Origin: CAZHJK01 sp964533275
Lineage (GTDB): Bacteria > Bacillota > Clostridia > Eubacteriales > Garciellaceae
DNA length: 63,185 bases
Assembly (NCBI GenBank): GCA_964533275.1
Contig: CAZHJK010000016.1
Location: 1 to 63,185 of the forward strand
Direction of reading: 5' to 3'
Shown: positions 1 to 9,017 of the stretch, piece by piece
Layout of the letters: every line of letters starts with the position of its first letter
How positions within the stretch are numbered: the stretch's first letter is position 1
Position numbers and translations under genes: made by a program
The notes under the pieces: model-generated
What the model was told of the DNA's origin: nothing
Databases searched by the model: none
What the model saw: only the letters and a program-made list of their open reading frames with translations

Positions 1-65
1 GTAATTAAGGGAATTTTTTAGATTTATAGGTAGATAAAAAAATTTACTCGTTGGAACTGATGACC

Positions 66-100
66 ATCATAGTAACTTGACTTTTTAAAGTTACTATGAT
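66..100. promoter_or_regulatory. Inverted repeat upstream of ccdA-tlpA, candidate HxlR operator
   Basis: A perfect 12-bp inverted repeat, ATCATAGTAACT (66-77) and AGTTACTATGAT (89-100), is separated by 11 bases. It lies 34-39 bp before the first gene of an operon that itself encodes an HxlR-type regulator. HxlR proteins are usually autoregulatory dimers that bind such dyads, so an operator is the most likely role. A hairpin in the leader RNA, or the terminator of a gene outside the window, remains possible. Confidence 0.5.
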
Positions 101-139
101 AATATTTAAAAAACTAAATGGTTAGGAGAATAATTGTCT

Positions 140-1432
140 ATGATAGAATCAATTGTTTCAACAAATAGTTTAAGTTTATTTTTAGTCTTTATCGAGGGGA
201 TTATATCCTTTTTTTCTCCTTGTGTTATCCCCCTTATTCCTATTTATATTAGCTATCTTGCTGGAAACGCAGAATATACAAATGAGGATGGAACTTTATC
301 CTATAAAAGAAGAAAAGTGTTTTTCCATACTATTTTTTTCGTTTTAGGTATTTCTTCTGCCTTTTTTATCCTGGGAATGTCCTTTACAGCTCTAGGGACT
401 TTCTTTCAGAGCAACAAATTATTATTTACTAGAATAGGTGGCATTATTATTATTATTCTAGGGCTATTTCAATTAGGGTTATTTGAATTTAAGTTCTTAA
501 ATAGAGAAAGAAAATTTAATTTAAATTTAAAAGATAGAGAAACTAATCCTTTAATAGCATTTATAATGGGATTTACATTTAGTTTTGCTTGGACTCCCTG
601 TGTTGGTCCTGCTCTTTCATCTGTTTTAATTTTAGCTTCAGGAGCAAGTAATACTTTATTAGGCAATATGCTGATTCTTGTATACGCTATTGGCTTTATC
701 ATTCCTTTCTTGCTTTTAGGCTTATTTACTACACAGGTATTAAATTTTCTAAAAAGTCATCAAAATCTACTTAAACATACAGTAAAGGTTGGTGGGGTAT
801 TGCTTATAATTATTGGGATTATGACCTTTACAGGTTGGATGAATGGTATTTCAGGCTATTTAAATTCCTTTGACTCACCAATAGCACCTGAAAACTCAAA
901 TAACTCCTCTACCAATGACCGTAATGATATAGAAGGGGAAGAGAACATAGATGTAGAGGAAGAGAGCCTGGATGATCTTATGCCTGCAATTGATTTTACA
1001 TTAACCGATCAATATGGAAATAATCATACTCTATCTGAATATAGAGGTAAAGTAATCTTTCTTAATTTTTGGGCGACCTGGTGCCCTCCATGTAGGAAAG
1101 AAATGCCAGATATTGAACAAATATATCAAGAATATGGTTTAAATAAAGAAGATGTAATAATTCTAGGAGTTGCAAGTCCAAGAAGCGATGCCAATCCAAA
1201 TACAAAGGAAATAGATAAAGAAGGAGTATTGAAATTTATAAAAGATAATGCATATACTTTCCCAATTGTATTTGATGAAACTGGAAATACATTTAATCAA
1301 TACAGCATTTCATCTTTGCCCACTACATTTATGATAAATCAAGAAGGTAATATATATGGATATGCACCTGGTATGCTAACTAAAGATATGATGAAAAATA
1401 TTATACAAGATACATTAAATTCTATAAAATAA
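140..1432 (+). CDS. CcdA-type thiol-disulfide transporter fused to a TlpA/ResA-like thioredoxin
   Basis: This is a membrane protein that passes reducing equivalents from the cytoplasm to an extracytoplasmic thioredoxin. The N-terminal ~240 residues are a CcdA/DsbD-type six-helix domain with the paired proline-cysteine motifs FFSPCVIPL and WTPCVGPAL, whose cysteines form the redox pair. After an acidic Asn/Glu linker, the last ~150 residues are a TlpA/AhpC-TSA domain with active site WATWCPPCRKEMP. The fusion puts donor and acceptor in one chain. AGGAG at 124-128 serves either TTG at 134 or ATG at 140, and ATG is preferred here. An HxlR gene follows after 30 bp and the pair probably forms one transcript. 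The family is clear. The final target (cytochrome c maturation, spore or envelope disulfides) is not visible. Confidence 0.92.
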   Translation: MIESIVSTNSLSLFLVFIEGIISFFSPCVIPLIPIYISYLAGNAEYTNEDGTLSYKRRKVFFHTIFFVLGISSAFFILGMSFTALGTFFQSNKLLFTRIGGIIIIILGLFQLGLFEFKFLNRERKFNLNLKDRETNPLIAFIMGFTFSFAWTPCVGPALSSVLILASGASNTLLGNMLILVYAIGFIIPFLLLGLFTTQVLNFLKSHQNLLKHTVKVGGVLLIIIGIMTFTGWMNGISGYLNSFDSPIAPENSNNSSTNDRNDIEGEENIDVEEESLDDLMPAIDFTLTDQYGNNHTLSEYRGKVIFLNFWATWCPPCRKEMPDIEQIYQEYGLNKEDVIILGVASPRSDANPNTKEIDKEGVLKFIKDNAYTFPIVFDETGNTFNQYSISSLPTTFMINQEGNIYGYAPGMLTKDMMKNIIQDTLNSIK

Positions 1433-1462
1433 TAGATATATATAAAGAAGGAGATGTCTCTA

Positions 1463-1891
1463 TTGAAAAATCAATACAATCTACCCTGTAATATTGCACA
1501 GACATTAAATATAATAGGGGATAAATGGACTCTGCTAATTATAAGGCAATTATCTATTGGTCATAACACATATAAGGAAATACTACAAAATTTGGATGGA
1601 ATTCCTAGTAATTTACTTTCAAATCGGCTGAAAGAATTGGAGAAGGATGAACTCATAACTTCTGAACTTTATAATCAACACCCTCCCCGTTATGAATATA
1701 TCCTAACAGATAGCGGTCTAGATTTAGACGATGTTTTTAATAGTATTATCCTTTGGGGAGAAAAGCATTTGCAAAAATGCTATAAGCAATTAGTTCATAA
1801 TAAATGTAATCATAAAATCCAGTTACAATATTTTTGTTCCCATTGTCATGATGTTGTGGAAAAGCAAGATATAAAAGTAAAAAAGGAATAA
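1463..1891 (+). CDS. HxlR-family winged-helix transcriptional regulator
   Basis: This is a 142-residue MarR/HxlR-type DNA-binding protein. The motif CNIAQTLNIIGDKWTLLIIRQL near the N terminus, followed by SNLLSNRLKELEKDELI and a wing containing PPRYEYILT, is diagnostic of HxlR. The conserved N-terminal Cys matches the redox-sensing Cys of YodB-like members. A C-terminal extension adds a Cys/His-rich stretch, CNHKIQLQYFCSHCH, which could bind metal. TTG at 1463 is chosen because AAGGAG (1447-1452) is 10 bases upstream, whereas the ATG at 1454 would sit almost on the SD. Co-transcription with ccdA-tlpA suggests it senses thiol or electrophile stress, which is an inference. Confidence 0.88.
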   Translation: MKNQYNLPCNIAQTLNIIGDKWTLLIIRQLSIGHNTYKEILQNLDGIPSNLLSNRLKELEKDELITSELYNQHPPRYEYILTDSGLDLDDVFNSIILWGEKHLQKCYKQLVHNKCNHKIQLQYFCSHCHDVVEKQDIKVKKE

Positions 1892-1920
1892 TTTTAATTT
1901 TCTTTTCTAAATTAAATAAA

Positions 1921-1961
1921 AAGGTGGTCACTAATAATATGATATGACCACCCTTTTTTTT
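1921..1961. terminator. Bidirectional Rho-independent terminator
   Basis: GGTGGTCA (1923-1930) pairs with TGACCACC (1945-1952). It is flanked by an A-run on the left and T8 on the right, between two convergent genes. Confidence 0.9.
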
Positions 1962-3717
1962 ACACTTCCATTAATTTTGCCATTTCTAATAGAGATTCCT
2001 TAATATAGTTTGTTAGTTTATCTAGATTCTTTTCATTATATTTTCTACTCATAATATTAAATCGTATTTCATCTTTATATTTCATATATCTAATAGCAAA
2101 ACCGTCCTCAACTACTGGTCCCCAGCCTGCAAGTTGTAATCCATGGGTTGAGGTTGTGCTAGTACATATTGTGCTATGGGTTAGAGTCTTATAACCTTCA
2201 TCTTTAAATAATGCTGGCATTTTATCTATCCCAATCTCTTTACCAAAACGATTATACATTTCAAGGAGTCCCATAAGGTGTCCATCTACTCCTTTACCTT
2301 CCTGACATTCCCTTATTCTTTCAATATGTTTTTGGGTTGCATTAATTAATAAAATTTTCTTATACTCATTATTATTACAATTCGATGTAAAGCTCTCTAT
2401 AAATCTAAGACTTTCATTTGAAACTGCATACATGACTTCCATACGCCCATATAAAAACTTTCTAGTCGCAACCGCTTCATATTGACTAAAACATTTGTCA
2501 AATATTTTATATTGGGCAAGCTGTATCGCTAATTGTACAAAAGCATCAGGGCTAATTTGAAACTTTTTAATCTTGTTTGTGCCAAATTGATCAAAAACTA
2601 AAACTCTTGTTTCATTATCAGAAATAATATCATGAAATTTTTCTGAAGCAATGTTTAGCATCTCTGTTAATTCATCATTAATTACAAATTTTAATTTTTC
2701 TGGTTTATCTATGTCTTTTTTTACATTATTTTTTGATATGTTAGAGTCAGTATCATCATAAATATATTTAATCATTTTTGATATAGGTGAACCATCCATG
2801 CCAGTGTGTTCCATATTAAATCCTATATATCCATTTCTTGTAATTATAAATTGTAAAGACTTATCAAACCATCTATTTTTACCATTACCATACAGCATAT
2901 TTTCTGAAACATCTTTTAATATTTCAGGGCTACTATCATCCAGACATAGTGCAAATATAGCAGTTTCTATTTTTTCTAAATTACCTTTATTTTGATCATC
3001 TATATTTAATAACCTATCTCTTGAATCTGCCCACATATCTCGATTCATTGAAGTTAGAATACCCAAACCCTGTCCTTTAGAATCCTCACTAATAATATTT
3101 TCTAATTCACACTTTATCTGATTATATGTTTTTATCTCTAAATTATCATATACATTTAATACAAATATATTTTCCTTATATAAAACTATAATGTGTTTTT
3201 CAAAAGAACTAACTCTTAAATTATCTCTTTGATTCTGAGGTATTCTAGTAGAGGAAAAAAATTTTTTGTATTGATCCATACATAGTGGCTGATCTTTTTG
3301 CATATCTACCGCAAGCTCTTCATTATCTATTAATTCTTTGAATTTTAGGACCGATAGAATCAAGCTTGTAGCAAGCTCTAGCTGAGTTAATGTACAATTA
3401 TTTTGCTTATTTTCCAATAAGTAAAATACATTCCCTTCTTCGATTAGAGGCACTCGTGGTTTTAAGTATACATCATACCAAAAAGGAGCTATCCAATTTT
3501 CCAAATTGTTTTTCTCTGAAAATTCTTTTAAAACCCTTTGTAGTTTTTGTCCATCACCTTCTTTGTTTTTAAATTCGTTAGCAATCCTCTTCGTTATTTC
3601 GAATTGCTGCACAGTAAGCAAAGGTTCCACCCATTGAATAAATCTATCACAGGTTTCATTTAGATCCGGTATAGGTAATTTTGGCAGACTTTCCTGATAT
3701 TTAAATGTATTTCCCAA
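1960..3717 (-). CDS. Choline/carnitine O-acyltransferase family protein
   Basis: This 585-residue protein has the full layout of eukaryotic carnitine/choline acyltransferases, which move acyl groups between CoA and carnitine or choline. It opens with LPKLPIPDLNETCDRF. The catalytic histidine is H304 in NMEHTGMDGSP, after the conserved NRWFDKS segment. The CoA-side motif appears as KGVDGHLMGLLEMY near 475-488. The C-terminal STS-type motif TSTTSTHGL (519-527) is followed by GWGPVVEDGFAIRYM. No signal peptide or membrane segment is evident, so it should be cytosolic. It appears to be a single-gene unit between a terminator and a ferritin-like gene. The family is uncommon in bacteria, so it may be an old acquisition. 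The acceptor alcohol cannot be told from sequence. Confidence 0.9.
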   Translation of the reverse strand: MGNTFKYQESLPKLPIPDLNETCDRFIQWVEPLLTVQQFEITKRIANEFKNKEGDGQKLQRVLKEFSEKNNLENWIAPFWYDVYLKPRVPLIEEGNVFYLLENKQNNCTLTQLELATSLILSVLKFKELIDNEELAVDMQKDQPLCMDQYKKFFSSTRIPQNQRDNLRVSSFEKHIIVLYKENIFVLNVYDNLEIKTYNQIKCELENIISEDSKGQGLGILTSMNRDMWADSRDRLLNIDDQNKGNLEKIETAIFALCLDDSSPEILKDVSENMLYGNGKNRWFDKSLQFIITRNGYIGFNMEHTGMDGSPISKMIKYIYDDTDSNISKNNVKKDIDKPEKLKFVINDELTEMLNIASEKFHDIISDNETRVLVFDQFGTNKIKKFQISPDAFVQLAIQLAQYKIFDKCFSQYEAVATRKFLYGRMEVMYAVSNESLRFIESFTSNCNNNEYKKILLINATQKHIERIRECQEGKGVDGHLMGLLEMYNRFGKEIGIDKMPALFKDEGYKTLTHSTICTSTTSTHGLQLAGWGPVVEDGFAIRYMKYKDEIRFNIMSRKYNEKNLDKLTNYIKESLLEMAKLMEV

Positions 3718-3959
3718 TTATTTCACTCCTCTATTCTATTTAAATTATTCCTTATGTAATATATTATTCTTAAATATGTCTTCCATCTCTTTTAAGAGTT
3801 CTATAAATTAATTTGTATTCCTGCCTGCTTTTTTATATAATCCTAGTTGTTCATGATACCTTTTAATAAATAAAAATAACCATCATACAATAATTATAAT
3901 ATATGTATAATGGTTAAACTTGTCTATTCTTCTTTTAAAATATTTAACATGGGAAATTT

Positions 3960-4454
3960 CTATAGCATTAGACTGTTAATATTTTCATCCATCATTTGTC
4001 TTAATATTAATCTTAAATGATTTTTTTCTTCTTTTAATGCCGTCCTATAGGCATTATTTCTTTTTATATCTTTGTCAAGGTTGACCAACTCATTTAGAAA
4101 AATTATTGTATCCTTTTCAAGTTTTTCACCAGTTATTAGTGCCTCTCTTTTAGATGTCACCTTTTTCATTTTTTCTATTTTCTTTTCATCTGTTACCATA
4201 GAATTTAATTTTAGTATTAGATTTATGTATGTTTCATCTTCATTTATAGAAATCTCACTTATGTCAGTTTGCTTTTCCAATAATTCTTTATATACTTTTT
4301 CATGAGCCTGCTCATCTTTAGCGAGCTTTAATAAAAGGTTCTTTGTAACGCCCTCTTCCATGGCATTAGCTGCTTCCTGATAGAATTTATAGCCATTCTG
4401 CTCTAGTTGAATAAGTGTCTCTAAAACATTTGTAGAACTTATAACATTTGACAT
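3960..4454 (-). CDS. Rubrerythrin/ferritin-like diiron-fold protein
   Basis: This 164-residue, all-helical protein has two half-repeats carrying diiron-type ligands. LEQNGYKFYQEAA and DEQAHEKVYKELL (an ExxH pair) lie in the first half, and a late EEKNHLRLILRQMM (ExxH) lies near the C terminus. This is the ferritin-like fold of the rubrerythrin family, without a C-terminal rubredoxin domain. Such proteins reduce peroxide or handle iron in the cytoplasm of anaerobes. The start has a good SD (AAGGGAG) just upstream. It appears monocistronic, 80 bp after the YhfZ-like gene. The electron donor and exact activity are unknown. Confidence 0.8.
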   Translation of the reverse strand: MSNVISSTNVLETLIQLEQNGYKFYQEAANAMEEGVTKNLLLKLAKDEQAHEKVYKELLEKQTDISEISINEDETYINLILKLNSMVTDEKKIEKMKKVTSKREALITGEKLEKDTIIFLNELVNLDKDIKRNNAYRTALKEEKNHLRLILRQMMDENINSLML

Positions 4455-4534
4455 ATTATCACTCCCTTTTTTTTATCAAATACCCGGAGTTATTAATATC
4501 AAACATTTATATACTAACTTTTTACATAATTATG

Positions 4535-5464
4535 TTAATAAATGGGAACTCTTTTATCTTCAATGACCTCTTTCTGTATCATATTCACCTGTTCCTTATG
4601 AATAATCTGTTTTAAAAGGTTTAGCACTCCATAGGATTTATTATTAATAACCAAAACAGCCCTAGTTTCATCTCCGATATTCTTATTTGTGACAAATTCT
4701 TCAAAATAAATATTCCCTAGAATTTCTGGTTTTTCTATTGTATCTTTATTATATACAGTAACATCTATAGTTCCATTTATAATTGCAGGTATCATCCTTG
4801 TATATTGAATATCAATAAATTCAACTTCTCTATTTTCACTTAAAAGTTCAAGCAATTTAACATGGTCCGGAGAATCTAAATCTCTTCCTATCCTAAGAAC
4901 TTTTTTCTTTAATACATTCTTATCCTTATATAAAACAACATATCCACTTAAATAACTGAATGGAGCAAACTCCATAGCAATACTTAAGTCTTTATATTTT
5001 TTAATGAGTTTATTTGCTGATTCCTTTCCAAGAACTGCAAAGTCGTATTTTTCTTCTAAAATACCCCTAATTCTATTTTCTGCTCCCTGCATATATGCAA
5101 AATGGAAGGGTATACTTCTTTTTTCTATTTCTTCATATATTGCAGTAGCTATTCCTTCATGCTTTTTAGTGTATGGTAAAGGAGAGACCCCTGTTAACAC
5201 TCCCCAGGATGTAAACTCCCATAGCTTTTTATAATCAATCTTTGTTAGGTAAGTTCCTAATGTACCTCTTTTGGATCTAGTTATTGCCTTCTCATCCTCT
5301 AAAATATTTAATACTTCCTGAACTACTCCTCTAGATGTATTAAATCGTTTAGTATAGGAAGATATAGTATCAATTCTATCCCCTAATGCATAGGTTAATA
5401 ACTCCCTCGAAAGCATCATCATAACCATTCCTTTTTTATTATATAAATCGAATTTTGTTAACAT
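4535..5464 (-). CDS. YhfZ-type GntR-like transcriptional regulator
   Basis: This is a 309-residue regulator. Residues ~15-80 form a winged-helix DNA-binding domain (TISSYTKRFNTSRGVVQEVL, then an LEDEKAI wing). Residues ~95-309 resemble a periplasmic-binding-protein-like effector domain as in YhfZ, including LTGVSPLPYTKKHEGIATAIYEE and FAVLGKESANKLIK. GGAGGT sits 8 bases before the ATG. It lies ~100 bp downstream of the flavoprotein/ETF operon and in the same direction, so it may be the operon's local regulator. The paired 24-bp repeats around the operon promoter are its obvious candidate targets, though no sequence evidence links them directly. Confidence 0.8.
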   Translation of the reverse strand: MLTKFDLYNKKGMVMMMLSRELLTYALGDRIDTISSYTKRFNTSRGVVQEVLNILEDEKAITRSKRGTLGTYLTKIDYKKLWEFTSWGVLTGVSPLPYTKKHEGIATAIYEEIEKRSIPFHFAYMQGAENRIRGILEEKYDFAVLGKESANKLIKKYKDLSIAMEFAPFSYLSGYVVLYKDKNVLKKKVLRIGRDLDSPDHVKLLELLSENREVEFIDIQYTRMIPAIINGTIDVTVYNKDTIEKPEILGNIYFEEFVTNKNIGDETRAVLVINNKSYGVLNLLKQIIHKEQVNMIQKEVIEDKRVPIY

Positions 5465-5565
5465 TAGATAGTACCTCCAAATATGTTATGCTTATTATAT
5501 CACAAATAAAAGATAGAAATGTTTCCTCTCGCTTCCTCTCCCCTATACATAAGTTCTAATCTTTA

Positions 5566-5811
5566 TTAATCTGATTTATATTTTTCATAAATGGGCATAA
5601 GTGATTCTTTGAGTGTTTTAGGTAAATACTTTTCTAAGGTGTGTTTTATATTCCATTCTCCTATAGTAGTCTCTCCCTTTTGGCTAATCCAGACTTCAAA
5701 CTTTTTCTTAACTGCTGCTTTATACATAGGAGGGAAAGTATTAAGGATTTCCTCATACATTATTTTACTATTGCCTTCCCATGTAAGATCTTCAATTTTA
5801 ATTTTTTCCAC
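5566..5811 (-). CDS. Small conserved-looking protein translationally coupled to EtfA
   Basis: This is an 81-residue soluble protein of unrecognised family, rich in Lys, Glu and aromatics. The segment MYEEILNTFPPMYKAAVKKKFEVWISQKGETTI faintly recalls the short helical domain found at the C terminus of protochlorophyllide-reductase B-type subunits, but the match is too weak to name. It starts with GTG overlapping the TAG stop of etfA by one base, with GGGGGAG just upstream. That coupling marks it as a genuine operon member, possibly a small subunit or assembly factor of the dehydrogenase complex. Confidence 0.65.
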   Translation of the reverse strand: MEKIKIEDLTWEGNSKIMYEEILNTFPPMYKAAVKKKFEVWISQKGETTIGEWNIKHTLEKYLPKTLKESLMPIYEKYKSD

Positions 5812-6791
5812 TATATCTCCCCCTTTTTATTTAATATACATAAAGCAATATTTTTCCAATCATCTATAATCCCAATATCTACTTTTGTAAATATACTTGC
5901 ATTAGGGTTATTATTAACTGCTATAATATATTTAACTTTTTTTATTCCAGCAAAAGTTTGATTGCTACCGGAAACACCAAAAAGCAGAACAATAGATGCA
6001 GATAAACTATGACCGCTAACACCAACCTGTCTATTATATGGTGCTAAGCCTCCTTGGACTAGCGGTCTGGTTACAGCAAAATCACCACCCAGTACTTTAG
6101 CAACCTTATTTACTAATAAGAGCTCCTCTTTCTTTTTTATAGCATTACCTGCAATAACCACAATTTTAGCGTTAATAAGTTCTACTTCTACCTTACTTTC
6201 ATATCTCTCTATAATATTTAAATTTACTTTAGATAGCTTTCTTTGATAAGATATTATACTAGAGTTCTTCCCCCCTGCTTTAACAGGTGTATCTAACACC
6301 CCCTGCCTAATAGTGGCCATTTGAGGAAATGCATTTTTTATTATAATTTCAGCAAAAACCTCTTCTCCAAAAGCAGGCCTGATTTGGATAAGACCGTATT
6401 TATCATCATATTTGATTTCTGTGCAGTCAGCCGTAATACCCGTTCTAAAATATGCAGCAACCCTTGGTCCGAAGCTTCTTCCTAGAGGTGTTGCTCCTAA
6501 TAACAAAATACTCGGTTTTTTATTTTCGGTATATTCACATAGAGCTTCTGTATAATGTTCTGTTGTTAAAAACCTTTCCTCATATTCATATATAAAAAGT
6601 TCGTCTAAATAGCTTCTTACCCCTTCAAAATTTAAAGATATTCCATCTCCTTTTATTTCCCTTGAAATTACTACAATACCGTGAAGTTTATATGATTTTC
6701 CTCTCATTATCTCTATAGTTTTTCCTATAATTTCCAATGCCACTGAAAGCAATTTATTATTTTCTAATTCAAGAAATATACCGATATTCAT
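5811..6791 (-). CDS. etfA: Electron-transfer flavoprotein alpha subunit
   Basis: This 326-residue ETF alpha (FixB family) pairs with EtfB to carry electrons from flavin dehydrogenases. The N-terminal half is the ETF domain with ILLLGATPLGRSFGPRVAAYFRTGITADCTEI. The C-terminal third is the FAD-binding domain, with TRPLVQGGLAPYNRQVG and GVSGSNQTFAGIKKVKYIIAVNNNP, ending in D-I-G-I-I-D-D. No extra ferredoxin domain is present, unlike some bifurcating ETF alphas. The start is the ATG at 6791, which overlaps the TAA stop of etfB (TAATG). GGAGGAG lies 6 bases upstream, and an in-frame start 15 bases earlier lacks support. Confidence 0.93.
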   Translation of the reverse strand: MNIGIFLELENNKLLSVALEIIGKTIEIMRGKSYKLHGIVVISREIKGDGISLNFEGVRSYLDELFIYEYEERFLTTEHYTEALCEYTENKKPSILLLGATPLGRSFGPRVAAYFRTGITADCTEIKYDDKYGLIQIRPAFGEEVFAEIIIKNAFPQMATIRQGVLDTPVKAGGKNSSIISYQRKLSKVNLNIIERYESKVEVELINAKIVVIAGNAIKKKEELLLVNKVAKVLGGDFAVTRPLVQGGLAPYNRQVGVSGHSLSASIVLLFGVSGSNQTFAGIKKVKYIIAVNNNPNASIFTKVDIGIIDDWKNIALCILNKKGEI

Positions 6792-7579
6792 TATTGCTCC
6801 TCCCAATTACTTATTCTCTCCAGAATTAAATCAACATTTTGGGATGTACTGCCCGATAATATTTTTCCTTTTCTAAAAGCTTTAGGCATAAAGATCCTAT
6901 TAACCCTAGTTGGAGAAGCTTGATATCCAAAATTATTTTCATTATTATCATCAATATCCTTCTTTGTTATAATCTTTAAGATTATTTTTTGCGCCATAAT
7001 CTTATCTCTATAGGATGATACCCTAGGTTTAAAGCTTTCATTATCTATAGAAAGGATAGTTGGCAGTTTTACCTTGATTTTTTCTGTATTTCTTCCCATT
7101 TTACTAATCACGATTATTTCCTTATCCCTTACATCAATTATTTCCGAAACATAGTATACATGGGAATAGCCTAAAATCTCTGCTAGCTCTGCACCTACTT
7201 GACCAGTATCTCCATCAATAGACTGTTTTCCACAGAATATAATATCTGGTAGCCCTATATTTTTAATTCCTAAAGCTAGTGTATTAGCTGTTATTAAAAC
7301 ATCAGCACCTGAAAATAAATTGTCCCTCATATGAAAGGCTTCATCAACTCCCAAAGCCAAAGCATTTCTCAAACATGCCCTAGCTTGCTTAGGACCCATA
7401 GTTATAGCATTAATCACTCCACCAAATCTTTCTCTTACTTGCAGACAAGCTTCCAAAGCATTGTGATCATTGGGATTTGTTATAGACCCTGCACTTTCTC
7501 TTATAAGGGACCCCGTTTTTTCGTCTTGCATTATATTCCTTGTGTCTGGGACTTGTTTAAGACAAACTACATAGTTCAT
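6791..7579 (-). CDS. etfB: Electron-transfer flavoprotein beta subunit
   Basis: This 262-residue ETF beta (FixA family) begins MNYVVCLKQVPDT. The nucleotide/FAD-contact segment FCGKQSIDGDTGQVGAELAE is the form common in ETFs of anaerobes that work with NADH-dependent or bifurcating dehydrogenases. It is followed by VKLPTILSIDNESFKPR, the recognition-loop region. The gene is coupled to etfA by overlapping codons and lies only 7 bases after the upstream FAD oxidase gene. The oxidase is therefore the natural partner that feeds this ETF. Whether it bifurcates electrons cannot be decided from sequence alone. Confidence 0.93.
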   Translation of the reverse strand: MNYVVCLKQVPDTRNIMQDEKTGSLIRESAGSITNPNDHNALEACLQVRERFGGVINAITMGPKQARACLRNALALGVDEAFHMRDNLFSGADVLITANTLALGIKNIGLPDIIFCGKQSIDGDTGQVGAELAEILGYSHVYYVSEIIDVRDKEIIVISKMGRNTEKIKVKLPTILSIDNESFKPRVSSYRDKIMAQKIILKIITKKDIDDNNENNFGYQASPTRVNRIFMPKAFRKGKILSGSTSQNVDLILERISNWEEQ

Positions 7580-7586
7580 AATAGTC

Positions 7587-9014
7587 CTACCCTTTCATAT
7601 CTTTTATGATAACTCCGGGATTCATAATACCCTTTGGATCAAAGGCTTTCTTAATACCTTCCATTAATTTATAAGAAGAACCAAGCTCATCTTTTATATA
7701 TTTTGTTCTATGCTTTCCTACCCCATGATGATGTCCTATTGATCCTCCATATTTAAGTGCAACCTCCATAATAATATCCCAGGTTTGACTGTGAACCCTT
7801 TTTGCTTCCTCTTGCTTTGCATTTGGTAGGATAGCTCCCATTTCAAAGTATAAATTAGTCCCATTTAAATAACTATGGGATGAATGTCCAGAGAAATACA
7901 TTATTTCAGGCACTTCATAATAAACTCTATCTATAGTATCTTCATAAATATTTGCTATATTATCCCATCCTCCTGATATTTCTATCGTATCTACTAAAAA
8001 CCCTTTTGCTCCGTATTCTTCATATTCATCTACAGCATCATTTCTATGCTTTAGCCAAATTTCAACAGGTTTTTCTCCCGCAGATACTCCTCCATTATCT
8101 TTAACTACTTCATCTATTATTTTTTCTTCATATTCACAAAGCTCATTAGTACCTTCTGATAAGAAAATTAATAAACATTCTTCCTCTTCCATAAACGCTC
8201 CATAGGGTTTTTCACATTCTAGCCAATCATGTAGCCTTATTACTGGAGGTTTAACTCCTTTTCTCATAACCCTTCTTATAATTTCTAAACCTTGTCTCAT
8301 AGTTTTTGTTCTATAGGCATGCATCCATCTAAATTCAGGTTTTGGAAAGACCTTTATAATAATCTTAGTAATTATACCAATAAACCCTTCTGAACCTATT
8401 AATAAATGTTTAAGGTCTGGTCCTACTGATCTTCTGGGATTAGGCTTTATATAAACTATATCTCCATTGGCAAGCACTGCTTCAACTCCTATAAGCAATT
8501 CTTCAATTCCACCATATTTGGTTGAAAATTGTCCAATTGATCGAGTAGCAGCAAGTCCACCCATTTGAGCCAAATCCATAGATTGTGGATAATGCCCTAA
8601 TATATATCCTTTTTCATTGACATATGCTTCTAAATCTTTAATAAATACTCCAGCCTCACAAGTTATTGATAGATTTTCTTCATTTAGATTTAATATACGA
8701 TTAAGTTTTGTAAGGTCGATAACTAAGGTTTCTTCTCTTATGGTTTCTGCTCCAGCTAATACCCCAGAGCCTCCACCATAAGGTATAATTGGAATGTTGT
8801 TTTCATTACAAAGCTTTAATATTCTTGAGATTTCATCAACATTACATGGTTGCACAACTACACTTGGAATGACAGGTTCCCACCCAACATGTTTTTGATA
8901 TAAGCGGAGGGCATATAAATCAATTGCCTTTTGTCTCCTATTAGATTTATCATCTAACACATTTTCCCTATCTAATATCTTATAAAGCTCCTTTATTAAA
9001 GTATCCCGTTTCAT
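7587..9014 (-). CDS. FAD-linked (PCMH/VAO-type) oxidase, alkyl-DHAP-synthase-like subgroup
   Basis: This 475-residue flavoprotein of the GlcD/VAO superfamily has an N-terminal PCMH FAD-binding domain with IPYGGGSGVLAG, then GHYPQSMDLAQMGGLAATRS and FSTKYGGIEELL. The C-terminal cap carries SIGHHHGVGKHRTKYI, the HHH motif typical of alkylglycerone-phosphate synthase relatives, and ends FDPKGIMNPGVI. In bacteria such proteins often oxidise 2-hydroxy acids or phospho-alcohols and hand electrons to an ETF. It lies directly before etfBA and after a DUF1667 gene, suggesting a membrane-free dehydrogenase-ETF complex. Candidate substrates are a 2-hydroxy acid, or glycerol-3-phosphate-type compounds given the GlpA-like neighbour. 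True ether-lipid synthase activity is less likely. Confidence 0.85.
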   Translation of the reverse strand: MKRDTLIKELYKILDRENVLDDKSNRRQKAIDLYALRLYQKHVGWEPVIPSVVVQPCNVDEISRILKLCNENNIPIIPYGGGSGVLAGAETIREETLVIDLTKLNRILNLNEENLSITCEAGVFIKDLEAYVNEKGYILGHYPQSMDLAQMGGLAATRSIGQFSTKYGGIEELLIGVEAVLANGDIVYIKPNPRRSVGPDLKHLLIGSEGFIGIITKIIIKVFPKPEFRWMHAYRTKTMRQGLEIIRRVMRKGVKPPVIRLHDWLECEKPYGAFMEEEECLLIFLSEGTNELCEYEEKIIDEVVKDNGGVSAGEKPVEIWLKHRNDAVDEYEEYGAKGFLVDTIEISGGWDNIANIYEDTIDRVYYEVPEIMYFSGHSSHSYLNGTNLYFEMGAILPNAKQEEAKRVHSQTWDIIMEVALKYGGSIGHHHGVGKHRTKYIKDELGSSYKLMEGIKKAFDPKGIMNPGVIIKDMKG

Positions 9015-9017
9015 CGA

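Noticed and set aside
5566..5811. Protochlorophyllide-reductase-type helical domain in the 81-residue protein
   Set aside because: The pattern similarity is vague and no photosynthesis or nitrogenase-like gene is nearby. Left as unknown.
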